From G963667975 sp963677395 (GTDB lineage Bacteria > Bacteroidota > Bacteroidia > Bacteroidales > G963667975), in assembly GCA_963677395.2 (NCBI GenBank), contig OY781965.2, positions 868,001 to 932,000 of the forward strand: a DNA stretch of 64,000 nt, read 5' to 3'. The notes beneath the pieces were generated by a model. The model was not told the DNA's origin. It made no database searches and was given only the letters and a program-made list of their open reading frames with translations. Shown piece by piece: positions 50,142 to 59,601 of this stretch (positions are counted from its first letter, which is position 1; each line of letters opens with the position of its first letter). The translations under genes were made by a program, and so were the position numbers.

Positions 50142-50831
50142 TTAAACAGCCTCTTCTGAAGACGTTGTATTCATTGCGTCCTCAATGGGGGATTCCTGAA
50201 AATCTGTTTTTTTCTTTCTGCCAAAGATAGACTCTCTCTGGCTGATAATCAGGAGAACAACTCCAAGCGTAATTGCAGAATCAGCAATATTAAATACCGG
50301 ACGGAAGAATAGAAACTCTTGTCCACCCCAAAGTGGAACCCAGTCGGGGTAAGTGCCCTGAAGTATAGGGAAATAGAGCATGTCCACCACTTTTCCGTGG
50401 AGGAATGTGCCGTATCCGCCTCCATCGGGGAAGAGTTGTGCTACGTGGAAATAGCTTTCGTTGAATATCAGCCCGTAAAATGCGCTGTCGATAATATTAC
50501 CCAGTGCCCCGGCAAAAATCATCGTAAGCCCGAATGTAAGAAGTTTGGGAGCATTTTCTTTGATGAGCTTAACGAGGTAATACCCAATAAAACTCACGGC
50601 GATTATACGTAAAAGGCTGAGAGCAAGCTTGCCGAATTCTCCACCGAATTTCATGCCAAAAGCCATTCCTTCATTTTCGGTAAAATGGATGATAAACCAG
50701 TTGCCAAATACATTGACTTCCTGACCAATATAGAAATGTGTTTTAATCCAGATTTTTACACATTGGTCAACAAGTAAGACCATGAAAATTATAAAAATTG
50801 AAATCTGGAGGCGTGACAATTTAAGCTTCAT
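50142..50831 (-). CDS. lspA: Lipoprotein signal peptidase (signal peptidase II)
   Basis: 229 residues, longer than the usual 160 because of an insertion (about 128-165) and a C-terminal tail after residue 200, common in Bacteroidota. Four membrane segments and the aspartic dyad: NEGMAFG, GALGNIIDS (first Asp) and FNIADSAITLG (second Asp). It cleaves prolipoproteins ahead of the lipid-modified Cys. The many lipoproteins in this window depend on it. Third gene of the ileS operon. Confidence 0.97.
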   Translation of the reverse strand: MKLKLSRLQISIFIIFMVLLVDQCVKIWIKTHFYIGQEVNVFGNWFIIHFTENEGMAFGMKFGGEFGKLALSLLRIIAVSFIGYYLVKLIKENAPKLLTFGLTMIFAGALGNIIDSAFYGLIFNESYFHVAQLFPDGGGYGTFLHGKVVDMLYFPILQGTYPDWVPLWGGQEFLFFRPVFNIADSAITLGVVLLIISQRESIFGRKKKTDFQESPIEDAMNTTSSEEAV

Positions 50832-50920
50832 TTTGAAACGATTTTAAACAAACAATTGCAGTTGGTAGTTCAAAAACCACAAACTGCAATTGAATTCATA
50901 TACAAACATTTACGTTTGGA

Positions 50921-51316
50921 TTATTTTTTTTGTTGCAATTTAGCATCAATGCTTAGTGTTGCGTGAGGAACGATCCGAAGGCGCTCTTTAGATATAAGTT
51001 TGCCGGTTTCACGACAAATACCATAAGATTTATTTTCAATACGTACCAAGGCAGCTTCGAGTGATTTAATAAACTTTTGCTGACGCGCAGCCAGACGAGA
51101 GTTTTCCTCTTTTGACATTACCTGATAGCCTTCTTCCAGCACTTTGAAAGTTGGAGATGTATCGCTGATATCATTTTCGCCATTGGTGTAGGCTTCCATG
51201 AGGATTGTCAGATCTTCGCGGGCTTTTTCGAGTTTTTTAAGGATTATATCCTTAAACTCCTGCAATTCCTCATCGGAGTATCTTTGCTTAATTATTTCTT
51301 TTTCTTTCTTTGCCAT
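50921..51316 (-). CDS. DksA/TraR-family protein with degenerate zinc finger
   Basis: 131 residues. Helical coiled coil (about 14-95, with ENDISDTSPTFKVLEEG at the coiled-coil tip) and a C-terminal finger-like region (YGICRETGKLISKERLRIVPHATL). Of the four canonical zinc cysteines only C101 survives; the others are T104, S122 and A125. DksA binds RNA polymerase's secondary channel; the tip residues that matter cannot be matched with certainty here. In Bacteroidota such non-zinc versions are usual. It sits between ileS and lspA, the usual ileS-lspA neighbourhood. Confidence 0.85.
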   Translation of the reverse strand: MAKKEKEIIKQRYSDEELQEFKDIILKKLEKAREDLTILMEAYTNGENDISDTSPTFKVLEEGYQVMSKEENSRLAARQQKFIKSLEAALVRIENKSYGICRETGKLISKERLRIVPHATLSIDAKLQQKK

Positions 51317-51349
51317 AATTACAAAGGATTACAGGGTTAGAATACGTTA

Positions 51350-54300
51350 TTACTCTTCAAATTTACTAACACTGATAAAAGTATTGATTTCATCAGTGAG
51401 TTCTATACTAACTTTATCTTCGCTCGACAAGGAGTCAACCAGATCAAATTTTGAAGCCAGTGTTTCCGAGCAAATATAGGTATAATTATTTTGTACCGAC
51501 ACAATAATAGTATCGTTTTTTTGTAATTGAACGGATATTTTATCAGTTACTTCAAAACCTTTTTCTTTTCGGATGTTTTGAATGCGGTTAATCAGCTCTC
51601 TGGCAATACCTTCCTGAATTAATTCGGTGGTAAGCATTACATCAAGGGCAACTGTTAAATTTCCCTGATTTGCCACAACCCAACCCGGAATATCCTCGGT
51701 GATAATTTCAACATCAGTTATTTCGAGTTCGATTGGTTGATTTTCAACGGTAACTGCAATTTTCCCATTTTTTTCAATTTCGGTGATTTGAGCCTGGCTA
51801 AAAGCTGCAATTTCGTTACTGATACTTTTCATCAGTTTGCCAAAACGTGGACCGAGTGTTTTAAAGTTTGCCTTGATTTTCTTCACAAGCATTCCGGTTC
51901 CTTCTTCGATAAATTCGAGCTCTTTTACATTTACTTCGGAGAGGATGAGATTTTTCACTGCCTCAATCTGAGCACGCATTTCAGTATTACTTACCGGGAT
52001 CATGATTCTGTTAAGTGGCTGACGTACACGTAAATTTGTACGTTTGCGCAATGAAAGAATCATGGAAGAGAATTTTTGAGCCATTTGCATACGTTCTTCC
52101 AGTAGTTTATCAATCATCGTGTCGTCAGCAACAGGGAAATCAGTGAGATGAACAGATGCTGCTTCGTTTTTACCAGAAATAGAATTCAAATCCTGATAGA
52201 GGCGATCCATGTAGAATGGAGCAATAGGAGAACCAAGTTTTGCAAGTGTTTCAAGACAGGTATAAAGTGTTTGATAAGCCGAAATCTTATCTTCGGTATA
52301 GTCTCCTTTCCAGAAACGACGACGACAAAGACGTACATACCAGTTGCTTAGATATTCGTCAACGAAATCCTGAATAGCACGACCTGCTTTGGTAGGTTCA
52401 AAATCAGCATAACATTCATCCACTAAATGGATTAATGTGTTGAGTTCCGATAATATCCATCGGTCGATTTCAGGACGTTTTTCCAATGGAATTTCAGCTT
52501 CCGAATAGGTAAATCCATCGATGTTTGCATACAATGCAAAGAAACCGTAGGTGTTATAGAGGGTTCCGAAGAATTTGCGTTGAACTTCGGAGATTCCGTC
52601 AAGATCAAATTTAAGGTTATCCCAGGGCTGGGCGTTGGTAATCATGTACCAGCGCAGTGCATCCGGACCATATTTTTCGAGTGTTGAAAAAGGATCCACT
52701 GCATTTCCGAGACGTTTCGACATCTTGTTTCCGTTCTTATCGAGAACGAGCCCGTTGGAAACAACCGCCTTGAACGCAACAGAATCAAAAAGCATGGTTG
52801 CAATAGCATGCAGCGTAAAGAACCATCCACGGGTTTGATCCACACCTTCGGCAATGAAATCAGAAGGAAAGTAGTTTTCGATCGTATCCTTGTTTTCGAA
52901 CGGGTAGTGGTATTGAGCGTAAGGCATCGCCCCCGAATCGAACCAAACATCAATCAGGTCGGGTTCGCGGAACATCTTTTTACCAGATGCAGAAACAAGT
53001 ACGATGTTGTCAACATACGGACGATGGAGATCAAATGATTCATAATCAGTATTTGCAAGCGGATTCGAAGTCATAAAGCCTGCCGCAATCGATTTTTCGA
53101 TTTCGGAACGTAACTGCTCAACCGAGCCAATACACAACTCTTCGCTGTTGTCTTCGCTACGCCAGATTGGAAGCGGAGTTCCCCAGTAACGAGAGCGGGA
53201 AAGATTCCAGTCCACCAAGTTTTCGAGCCAGTTTCCAAAGCGGCCGGTTCCGGTTGATTCAGGTTTCCAGTTAATGGTTTTATTCAGCTCAATTAAACGA
53301 TCTTTCACAGCAGTTGTGCGGATAAACCATGAATCTAACGGATAGTACAGGATTGGTTTATCGGTACGCCAGCAATGCGGATAAGAGTGTTCGTATTTTT
53401 CTGCTTTAAAGCAGCGGTTTTCTTTTTTGAGTTTAATGATGATTTCCACATCAACAGGCTGATCTGTTTTGGAATCAAAATTTGCGTCGTATTCAGCTTT
53501 TACATATTTACCGGCAAATTCGCCCATTGCTTCGGTAAAACGCCCTTGCTTATCAACCAGCGTAAGAGTACCGATCCCGTTTTGTTTGGCAACGCGGAAG
53601 TCATCCGCGCCAAAACTGGGTGCAATATGAACGATACCGGTGCCATCTTCGGTAGTTACAAAATCACCCACAATTACACGGAAAGCATCGCCTTCTTCAG
53701 GCTGTGCATAAGGCAGAAGTTGCTCATAACGCATATTATATAGCTGAGATCCTTTGAGGCTACTATATTCTCCATTATTAATGAGGAGAACTTTCTTGAT
53801 AGCAATTATTTTGGGATCAGCAGCAGAAGAAAGAAGAGTATCGTGTGTTATATTTATTTTAAAATTAGTTCTTCTCCATGGAATGTTTTTATCTCCAGGA
53901 TTGTATTCTGAAAGATTTGTGTTTTCATTCTCCTTTTTAAAATATTTGTCAACGAGTTGCTCTGCTAAAATTAAAGTAATAGGCTTGAAAGTGTATTGAT
54001 TATAAGTTTCAATTACAACGTAATTAATGGAAGATCCAACAGCAAGTGCAGTATTTGATGGTAATGTCCACGGAGTAGTTGTCCAAGCTAAAATAAAGGC
54101 TTCACCCCAATTATTTCCAACAATAATATCATACTCAAATCTATTGCCGCCGAGTTCATCTACAATATGATTGACCCATGAAATCCTAAACTGAGCTACC
54201 ATGGTATTGTCTTTTACCATTTTATAGCATCCGGGCTGGTTTAGTTCGTGCGTACTCAAACCTGTTCCGGCAGCCGGAGAATAAGGCTGAATGGTGTACC

Positions 54301-54829
54301 CTTTGTAGAGCATTCCTTTTTCGTAAAGTTTGCTCAGCAAATGCCAGATAGTTTCGATATAACGATTGTCGAAGGTAATGTACGGATCATCCAGGTCAAC
54401 CCAGTACCCGATTTTTACGGTGAGGTCGTCCCATAAATCTTTGTATTTCATTACTTCTTTACGACATTGGATATTATAATCATCAATAGAGATACTTTTT
54501 CCGATGTCTTCTTTGGTGATACCCAGTGTTTTTTCAACGGCAAGTTCAATGGGTAACCCATGTGTATCCCAACCGGCTTTGCGTTTAACGTAGTAGCCTT
54601 TCAGAGTTTTATAACGACAGAAAATATCTTTAATGGTACGAGCCATAACGTGGTGAATCCCAGGTTGACCGTTTGCTGAAGGAGGTCCTTCGTAAAAAAT
54701 AAACGGCTTATGGTTTTCGCGGTTTTTCAGACTTTGCTCAAATACTTTGTTATCGAGCCACCAGGTAAGAATTTCGTTTCCTACTTTTGGAAGATTAAGA
54801 TGTTTGTACTCGTTGTATTTCTTTTCCAT
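51350..54829 (-). CDS. ileS: Isoleucine-tRNA ligase
   Basis: 1159 residues, the long type with C-terminal anticodon-binding and editing domains. HIGH-like GIHHVMAR near residue 57, KMSKR (NKMSKRLGNAVDPF), and the CP1 editing domain TTPWTLPSNTALAVG are all intact. It charges tRNA-Ile. It lacks the zinc-ribbon C-end seen in IleS1, and the long C-terminus fits the eukaryote-like IleS2 form; mupirocin resistance is often reported for that form, but that is family knowledge, not seen. A TACTTTTG box precedes it. Confidence 0.97.
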   Translation of the reverse strand: MEKKYNEYKHLNLPKVGNEILTWWLDNKVFEQSLKNRENHKPFIFYEGPPSANGQPGIHHVMARTIKDIFCRYKTLKGYYVKRKAGWDTHGLPIELAVEKTLGITKEDIGKSISIDDYNIQCRKEVMKYKDLWDDLTVKIGYWVDLDDPYITFDNRYIETIWHLLSKLYEKGMLYKGYTIQPYSPAAGTGLSTHELNQPGCYKMVKDNTMVAQFRISWVNHIVDELGGNRFEYDIIVGNNWGEAFILAWTTTPWTLPSNTALAVGSSINYVVIETYNQYTFKPITLILAEQLVDKYFKKENENTNLSEYNPGDKNIPWRRTNFKINITHDTLLSSAADPKIIAIKKVLLINNGEYSSLKGSQLYNMRYEQLLPYAQPEEGDAFRVIVGDFVTTEDGTGIVHIAPSFGADDFRVAKQNGIGTLTLVDKQGRFTEAMGEFAGKYVKAEYDANFDSKTDQPVDVEIIIKLKKENRCFKAEKYEHSYPHCWRTDKPILYYPLDSWFIRTTAVKDRLIELNKTINWKPESTGTGRFGNWLENLVDWNLSRSRYWGTPLPIWRSEDNSEELCIGSVEQLRSEIEKSIAAGFMTSNPLANTDYESFDLHRPYVDNIVLVSASGKKMFREPDLIDVWFDSGAMPYAQYHYPFENKDTIENYFPSDFIAEGVDQTRGWFFTLHAIATMLFDSVAFKAVVSNGLVLDKNGNKMSKRLGNAVDPFSTLEKYGPDALRWYMITNAQPWDNLKFDLDGISEVQRKFFGTLYNTYGFFALYANIDGFTYSEAEIPLEKRPEIDRWILSELNTLIHLVDECYADFEPTKAGRAIQDFVDEYLSNWYVRLCRRRFWKGDYTEDKISAYQTLYTCLETLAKLGSPIAPFYMDRLYQDLNSISGKNEAASVHLTDFPVADDTMIDKLLEERMQMAQKFSSMILSLRKRTNLRVRQPLNRIMIPVSNTEMRAQIEAVKNLILSEVNVKELEFIEEGTGMLVKKIKANFKTLGPRFGKLMKSISNEIAAFSQAQITEIEKNGKIAVTVENQPIELEITDVEIITEDIPGWVVANQGNLTVALDVMLTTELIQEGIARELINRIQNIRKEKGFEVTDKISVQLQKNDTIIVSVQNNYTYICSETLASKFDLVDSLSSEDKVSIELTDEINTFISVSKFEE

Positions 54830-54910
54830 AAACAGTGCTGTTTTCTGTCATAAATACCTGTTTTTATTAACCTGACAGTGTGTTAATTCGGCGTTTTTAA
54901 AATGAGTTTG

Positions 54911-54918
54911 CAAAAGTA
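54911..54918 (-). promoter_or_regulatory. -7 element for ileS
   Basis: TACTTTTG on the - strand, an exact match. The -33 element is weak (CTTG 23 bases upstream). It leaves a leader of about 75 bases before the ileS ATG with the dyads CTGTCA ... TGACAG and AAACAGCACTGTTT. No T-box signature is seen. Confidence 0.5.
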
Positions 54919-54969
54919 ATAAAATATCGTAAACCTCTGAACAAGTGAAAGACTATGAATTGAGCCTTT

Positions 54970-55485
54970 TTAAAGTTTTATAACAGGTGTTCTGATAATG
55001 TTGCTTTTGTGAAGATTTCGATCGAAAATATAAGCATCAAAAGCAATAGAATCGTTTGGCAGAAAGGGTTTTATAATGCTTAAATCAATATTTACAATCA
55101 TTTTTCCTTTCAACGATCCGTTTGAATTTACCGCATCAATTGGTTTAATTCTGTACGAAAGATAAACAGTATCATATTGTTGGGTTTGAGAATTCAGAAT
55201 TAACAGAGGTTTCACGGAGTCGTGTTCCATTTTTAAAACAGGGAGATAAATATTGTAATAATATTGACTGCCAGGGTTATATGGAGGGAAGGTGTCGGCA
55301 GAACCAAGCCCGATATCACCGTCACCATCTGTAAAAGAAAAAATAAGATATCCGCTGTTATTAGCCTCTTTTTCAAATCCTTCATACTGCAATTCAGGAA
55401 TAACAGGGTAATCCTTCTCCTTTGAACAGGAAAGAAAACCTGCAAAAGCAAGCAACAGAAGCACTATCTTTGAACGCCCGAACAT
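54970..55485 (-). CDS. Hypothetical lipoprotein
   Basis: About 171 residues from MFGRSKIVLLLLA; the longer frame from 55551 starts inside the opposite gene. The lipobox is FLSCSKE, so it is a lipoprotein. The mature part has a strand-turn pattern with acidic FTDGDGDIGLG, a DxDxDG-like loop that could bind calcium. Function not recognised. Divergent from the LuxE-like gene with 34 bases between starts. Confidence 0.7.
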   Translation of the reverse strand: MFGRSKIVLLLLAFAGFLSCSKEKDYPVIPELQYEGFEKEANNSGYLIFSFTDGDGDIGLGSADTFPPYNPGSQYYYNIYLPVLKMEHDSVKPLLILNSQTQQYDTVYLSYRIKPIDAVNSNGSLKGKMIVNIDLSIIKPFLPNDSIAFDAYIFDRNLHKSNIIRTPVIKL

Positions 55486-55506
55486 CTTGTTTGTTTTAAT
55501 CTCTGG

Positions 55507-55538
55507 CAAAGGTATTGTAATGAACCGTTTAACCCAAA
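55507..55538 (-). promoter_or_regulatory. Promoter of the lipoprotein gene, overlapping the LuxE-like gene start
   Basis: On the - strand TTTG (55535-55538), a 20-base spacer and TACCTTTG (55507-55514), an exact -33/-7 pair. The pair lies over the first codons of the divergent LuxE-like gene (ATG 55520). That gene has a TATCTTTG box at 55465-55472, inside the lipoprotein coding region, so the two promoters overlap. Confidence 0.7.
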
Positions 55539-56545
55539 TAAAAAATCGCATTTTCGAAGAATTCTGGTCAGGAAAAATAACTGATCCGGCTTCTTACGAA
55601 CAGATATTTAACGAAATAAGCCTCGATTTGTTTTATGAACACTTGCTTCATAATCCAGTTTACCGCAGTTTTGTGAATTATCTGAACCGCGATTTTTCTA
55701 ATTTGAAACATTACAGCCAGATTCCCTTTTTGCCCATAGAGTTTTTTAAAAATCATAAAGTTATTCTTGATGGTTTCGAACCTGTTGGCTATTTTCAAAG
55801 TAGTGGAACAACGGGAATGGCGAGAAGTACACACTGGATTGCTGACTATAAACTATATGAAACAAGTTTCACGCAAGGTTTTTGTCAGTTTTTTGGAAAT
55901 CCCCAAGCGTATTGCATTTTGGCATTGCTTCCTAATTATTTGGAACAGAATTATTCATCATTAGTATATATGGTGAAAAGATTGGTAGAACTCAGCGACG
56001 ATAAACGAAGTGGTTTCTATTTGTATAATCATCAGGATTTAGCCGAAACTCTTTCTGCTCTTGAGAAAGAGGGAAAGAAAACGCTTTTATTTGGTGTAAC
56101 GTTCGCGTTGCTTGATTTTGCTGAGAAATTCCCGATGAAGCTGGAGTCGGTACGAATTATCGAAACAGGAGGAATGAAGGGTAGAAGAGCTGAAATGACT
56201 CGTGAAGAGCTTCACCGATTGTTAAAACAGTCATTTAAAGCTGATCATATTTTATCGGAATATGGAATGTCAGAACTGTTTTCGCAAGGATGGTTGCTCA
56301 AAAACGGCCATTTTCAAATGCCGCCTTGGATGAAAATTTTGATTCGGGATACCAATGATCCGTTGAGCTACGTTTCTTACGGTAAAACGGGTGGTGTAAA
56401 CGTAATAGACTTAGCGAATGCCTATTCCTGTCCGTTTATATCTACTCAGGATTTGGGAAGATTATATGCTCAAAATGAGTTTGAAATTTTGGGAAGGTTT
56501 GACGATAGTGACGCTCGTGGCTGTAATTTAATGGTTGTGAGTTGA
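55520..56545 (+). CDS. LuxE-like acyl-protein synthetase/ANL-type adenylating enzyme
   Basis: About 341 residues from MNRLTQIKN; an ATG-less leader at 55487 is unlikely. The AMP-binding P-loop is FQSSGTTGMARS (near 97-108), and ETGGMKGRRAEMTREELH and SEYGMSELFSQG match LuxE (acyl-protein synthetase), with IDLANAYSCPFISTQDLGR near the end. LuxE activates fatty acids and transfers them to a cysteine of its partner in luminescence; in non-luminous bacteria the LuxE-like proteins usually lie in polysaccharide or surface-molecule clusters. No luxCD or acyl-carrier partner is next to it. Confidence 0.85.
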   Translation: MNRLTQIKNRIFEEFWSGKITDPASYEQIFNEISLDLFYEHLLHNPVYRSFVNYLNRDFSNLKHYSQIPFLPIEFFKNHKVILDGFEPVGYFQSSGTTGMARSTHWIADYKLYETSFTQGFCQFFGNPQAYCILALLPNYLEQNYSSLVYMVKRLVELSDDKRSGFYLYNHQDLAETLSALEKEGKKTLLFGVTFALLDFAEKFPMKLESVRIIETGGMKGRRAEMTREELHRLLKQSFKADHILSEYGMSELFSQGWLLKNGHFQMPPWMKILIRDTNDPLSYVSYGKTGGVNVIDLANAYSCPFISTQDLGRLYAQNEFEILGRFDDSDARGCNLMVVS

Positions 56546-56615
56546 TAGTGTTTTTTAAATTTCAGATTCTATAATTTGAGTGAATGTTTATTTTTGCAAA
56601 ATAAAATTTAACGAC

Positions 56616-57347
56616 ATGAAAAAAGTAATAATATTTCTGATAGCAATACTTCCACTATACTTGCTTGCACAAGATACAGTGAAGTCAAATTTGAAAAAAG
56701 TCAAAACTTTTGTTTTGCAGGAAGGCGATATTCTATTTCAGGACTTGGATTGTGGTGATTTTTGTGATGCAGTAGAAACTGTAACCAAAGGGGTGAAAGG
56801 TGCCCGCTTTTCGCATGTAGCCTTGGTTGTAAAAGATGAAAACGGGAAAATGGCTGTAATTGAAGCTGTTTCAAAAGGAGTTTCAATTACTCCGCTTGAT
56901 ACCTTTTTACATCGAAGTTCTGACAGAAAGGGAAATCCGAAAGTTATTGTAGGTCGTATGATCGAAAAATACGAACATCTTATAGTACCTGCAGTTAAAG
57001 AAGCATTTTCTTTAGTTGGGAAACCGTATGATGTTGTTTTTAAGCTTGGTAATGATGCTTATTACTGCTCCGAACTTATTCACGAGGTGTATAAACGGGC
57101 AAATAACGGGAAAGCTGTATTTATCACGTATCCCATGACATTTAAAGATCCTAAAACAAATCAAACATTTGATGTGTGGTATTACTATTTCAGAGATCTG
57201 AAGCAACCTATTCCGGAAGGAGAGTTAGGAAATAGTCCGGGAAGTATCTCGTATTCAAATAAAATTGAAATAGTTTATGCATACGGAATTCCGTCAGGAT
57301 GGAGTCCGGCAACTGCTCGAGAAGTTGTTGTAGATGATGAGGATTAA
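56616..57347 (+). CDS. YiiX/YebB-like NlpC/P60-type cysteine hydrolase, secreted
   Basis: About 243 residues from MKKVIIFLIAIL (signal peptide ending near LAQ). The permuted papain-like amidase set is visible: EGDILFQD (start of the fold), GARFSHVALVV (the catalytic His), and DAYYCSELIHEVY (the catalytic Cys). The family (C92/YiiX) cleaves isopeptide or lipid-linked substrates, substrate not known here. It follows the LuxE-like gene by 70 bases and precedes the lipoprotein gene by 3 bases, so the last two are coupled. Confidence 0.85.
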   Translation: MKKVIIFLIAILPLYLLAQDTVKSNLKKVKTFVLQEGDILFQDLDCGDFCDAVETVTKGVKGARFSHVALVVKDENGKMAVIEAVSKGVSITPLDTFLHRSSDRKGNPKVIVGRMIEKYEHLIVPAVKEAFSLVGKPYDVVFKLGNDAYYCSELIHEVYKRANNGKAVFITYPMTFKDPKTNQTFDVWYYYFRDLKQPIPEGELGNSPGSISYSNKIEIVYAYGIPSGWSPATAREVVVDDED

Positions 57348-57350
57348 ACA

Positions 57351-58997
57351 TTGAACAAGATTAAAATACATATTGTACTTACCTTTTTTTCCGGATTTAT
57401 ATTATTCGGATGCGCCAATATTGGTGGGATTAGTGGTGGTGATAAAGATGTTACTCCTCCCAAAATGCTTGGAGGGAAACCCTTAAATAAATCGCTTAAT
57501 TTCAAAGGAAAAGAGGTTGAGATAGAGTTTGATGAATTTCTGGAGCTGAAAGATATTGACCGACAGATGGTTATATCACCTCCTGGATTGGAAAAACCGG
57601 AAGTAAAGGTAAAAGGCAAAAAGGTTCTGGTTAAGTTTAATGAAAATCTTCTGCCAAATACAACCTATACTCTTTATTTTGGCAGTGCAATCACCGATTT
57701 GAATGAAGGAAACCCCGTTTCTAACTTTGAATACGTATTTTCAACAGGTTCAACCCTCGATTCTGCTGTAATCCAGGGGAAAATAATCAACGCATTTACC
57801 AGTATTGAAGAAAAAAATGCCTGGGTATTTTTATATGAAACATCTGTGGATTCTCCTTTGGTTAAGCAAAAGCCTTATTTTGTTACAAAATCGAGAGAAG
57901 ACGGCTCGTTTTTATTCAGCCATTTGCCTCAACGTAAGTTTTTGATGTTTGGCTTAAAAGATGTGAATTCTAATTATTTATATGATGGGCAAGGTGAAGA
58001 GGTTGCTTTTTATGACAAAGAAATAACACCTTCGGATACCAGGCCTGATACCAGCCGTAAATCAGGAAATGATTATTACCATTTAAAGCTTTTTACTGAG
58101 ATCGATTCAGTTCAGCAATTACGGTCAACTGCTATGCCCGAACCCGGGAAAATTGTAGTAAGTTTTGCGTTTCCGGTAGAAAACCTTAGCTGGGAGTTTA
58201 TCTCACCCAAAATAAAAAAATCGGATTACATTACAGAGTTAAATCCAACCCGCGATTCGCTTACATTCTGGATGAAAAGCGATACTTTATTCAAGGCAAA
58301 AATAAAATTTACCGAAAACCGGAAGCTGAATGATACTACTTCGTTTTCGTATGTCTCTAATGTTGGTAAAAATCAGAAAAGCAAACCTTTGCGACCATTA
58401 GGTGTTGGTTCTAATCTTAGTTCTTCATTTCCCTATTATTTGAAACCTGTAATCAGGTTTAGTCGTCCGGTGCAAAAGCTTGACACCTTGTGTGTATTAC
58501 TCCTTGGTGAAAAAGATACCGTAAAAAGCTCACTTGTGTTTTTTGATTCATTAAAACTCAGGGCTGTTCTGAATTATCCTCTGTCCGAAAACAGTACCTA
58601 TGTTATAAAGATTGCAGATTCGGTTGCAACGGATATTTACGGATATAAAAATGATTCAGCTTATTTCCAGTTCCGCACAACTAAAAGTGAAGATTACGGA
58701 GCCCTCAGAATGAATATTGTTTCCGATAGTCTTAACTTTCCTTTTTTGATTGAGTTGCAAACAGACAAGGGAACGTCTGTTGAAACGGTTTATGTTGATA
58801 AACCACAAAAAATCAGTTTTAAATATTTGTTACCGGGAGAGTATTTGTTAAAATGTATTTTTGATAAAAACAGAAACAAGCGTTGGGATTCGGGAGTATT
58901 AAGCAAGAAAAGACAACCGGAAAAGACAATGATCTATTCTGGTAAGCTGACAATCAGGGCAAATTGGGATTTGGATGAAAGTTGGCATATAGAGTAG
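57351..58997 (+). CDS. Lipoprotein with Ig-like (Big_5) domain
   Basis: 548 residues starting at TTG (57351), 3 bases after the preceding stop; no ATG is near. Lipobox FILFGCANIG, with the GGISGGDKDVTPPKM linker typical of the family. Residues 35-130 form the Big_5-like domain (EIEFDEFLELKDIDRQMVI; NTTYTLYFGSAITD), followed by several further beta-sandwich modules. Bacteroidota often carry one such long lipoprotein of unknown role at the cell surface. It may work with the amidase-like neighbour. Confidence 0.82.
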   Translation: MNKIKIHIVLTFFSGFILFGCANIGGISGGDKDVTPPKMLGGKPLNKSLNFKGKEVEIEFDEFLELKDIDRQMVISPPGLEKPEVKVKGKKVLVKFNENLLPNTTYTLYFGSAITDLNEGNPVSNFEYVFSTGSTLDSAVIQGKIINAFTSIEEKNAWVFLYETSVDSPLVKQKPYFVTKSREDGSFLFSHLPQRKFLMFGLKDVNSNYLYDGQGEEVAFYDKEITPSDTRPDTSRKSGNDYYHLKLFTEIDSVQQLRSTAMPEPGKIVVSFAFPVENLSWEFISPKIKKSDYITELNPTRDSLTFWMKSDTLFKAKIKFTENRKLNDTTSFSYVSNVGKNQKSKPLRPLGVGSNLSSSFPYYLKPVIRFSRPVQKLDTLCVLLLGEKDTVKSSLVFFDSLKLRAVLNYPLSENSTYVIKIADSVATDIYGYKNDSAYFQFRTTKSEDYGALRMNIVSDSLNFPFLIELQTDKGTSVETVYVDKPQKISFKYLLPGEYLLKCIFDKNRNKRWDSGVLSKKRQPEKTMIYSGKLTIRANWDLDESWHIE

Positions 58998-59065
58998 GGC
59001 GAAAAGCGAAAAACCTCTGAATTCAGTAGAAATCTTAACAGTTTTGAAATATGTAACCCTTTGAT

Positions 59066-59124
59066 ATTTGATAAGATATTTTATCAAATTGATTTTGGGG
59101 TTACAAAATATTAGGCTACTTTTG
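59066..59124 (+). promoter_or_regulatory. Textbook promoter of the methylmalonyl-CoA operon with upstream dyad
   Basis: TTTG at 59094-59097, exactly 19 bases, then TACTTTTG at 59117-59124: the best promoter in the window. A perfect 9-bp dyad, ATTTGATAA-GATATT-TTATCAAAT (59066-59089), lies directly upstream of the -33 element, a position for an activator. GTGAA-CCGA-TTCAC overlaps the likely start site (59124-59137). Confidence 0.8.
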
Positions 59125-59172
59125 TGAACCGATTCACATTGTTCCATAAAAAACAACTAAATATATAATTAT

Positions 59173-59577
59173 ATGAAACCCACACACATAGAACACATCG
59201 GGATTGCAGTTAGAAATCTTGATGAAGCAATTGCATGGTATGAAAAGGTACTAGGGCTGGAATGTTATGCCGTAGAAGAAGTAAAAGACCAAAAAGTGAA
59301 AACTGCATTTTTTATGGTTGGGCAAACGAAGATTGAACTTTTAGAATCAACAGATCCGGAAGGACCTATTGGAAAGTTTCTTGAAAAGAAAGGTCCCGGA
59401 ATTCACCACATGGCATTTGCGATGGATAATGTTGAACAGGCATTAAATGATGCTTCAGAAAACGGAGTTGAGTTAATTGACAAAACTCCTCGTAAAGGTG
59501 CTGAAGGACTGAAAATAGGCTTCCTGCATCCAAAATCGACATTTAGCGTGTTAACCGAATTTTGCGGAAAAGAATAA
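59173..59577 (+). CDS. mce: Methylmalonyl-CoA epimerase
   Basis: 134 residues of the glyoxalase/VOC fold: HIEHIGIAVRNLDEAIAWYE (first metal His), KIELLESTDPEG (Glu), GPGIHHMAFAMDN (His) and EFCGKE (final Glu region). It converts S- to R-methylmalonyl-CoA. First gene of the operon with the carboxylase or decarboxylase alpha subunit, 25 bases upstream of it. It links propionyl-CoA and succinyl-CoA in propionate metabolism. Confidence 0.96.
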   Translation: MKPTHIEHIGIAVRNLDEAIAWYEKVLGLECYAVEEVKDQKVKTAFFMVGQTKIELLESTDPEGPIGKFLEKKGPGIHHMAFAMDNVEQALNDASENGVELIDKTPRKGAEGLKIGFLHPKSTFSVLTEFCGKE

Positions 59578-59601
59578 AAGAACCCACATAATATCCAATT
59601 T

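Noticed and set aside
54830..54969. T-box or other riboswitch in the ileS leader
   Set aside because: Only small dyads are seen; no conserved T-box bulge sequence, and T-boxes are not typical of this phylum.
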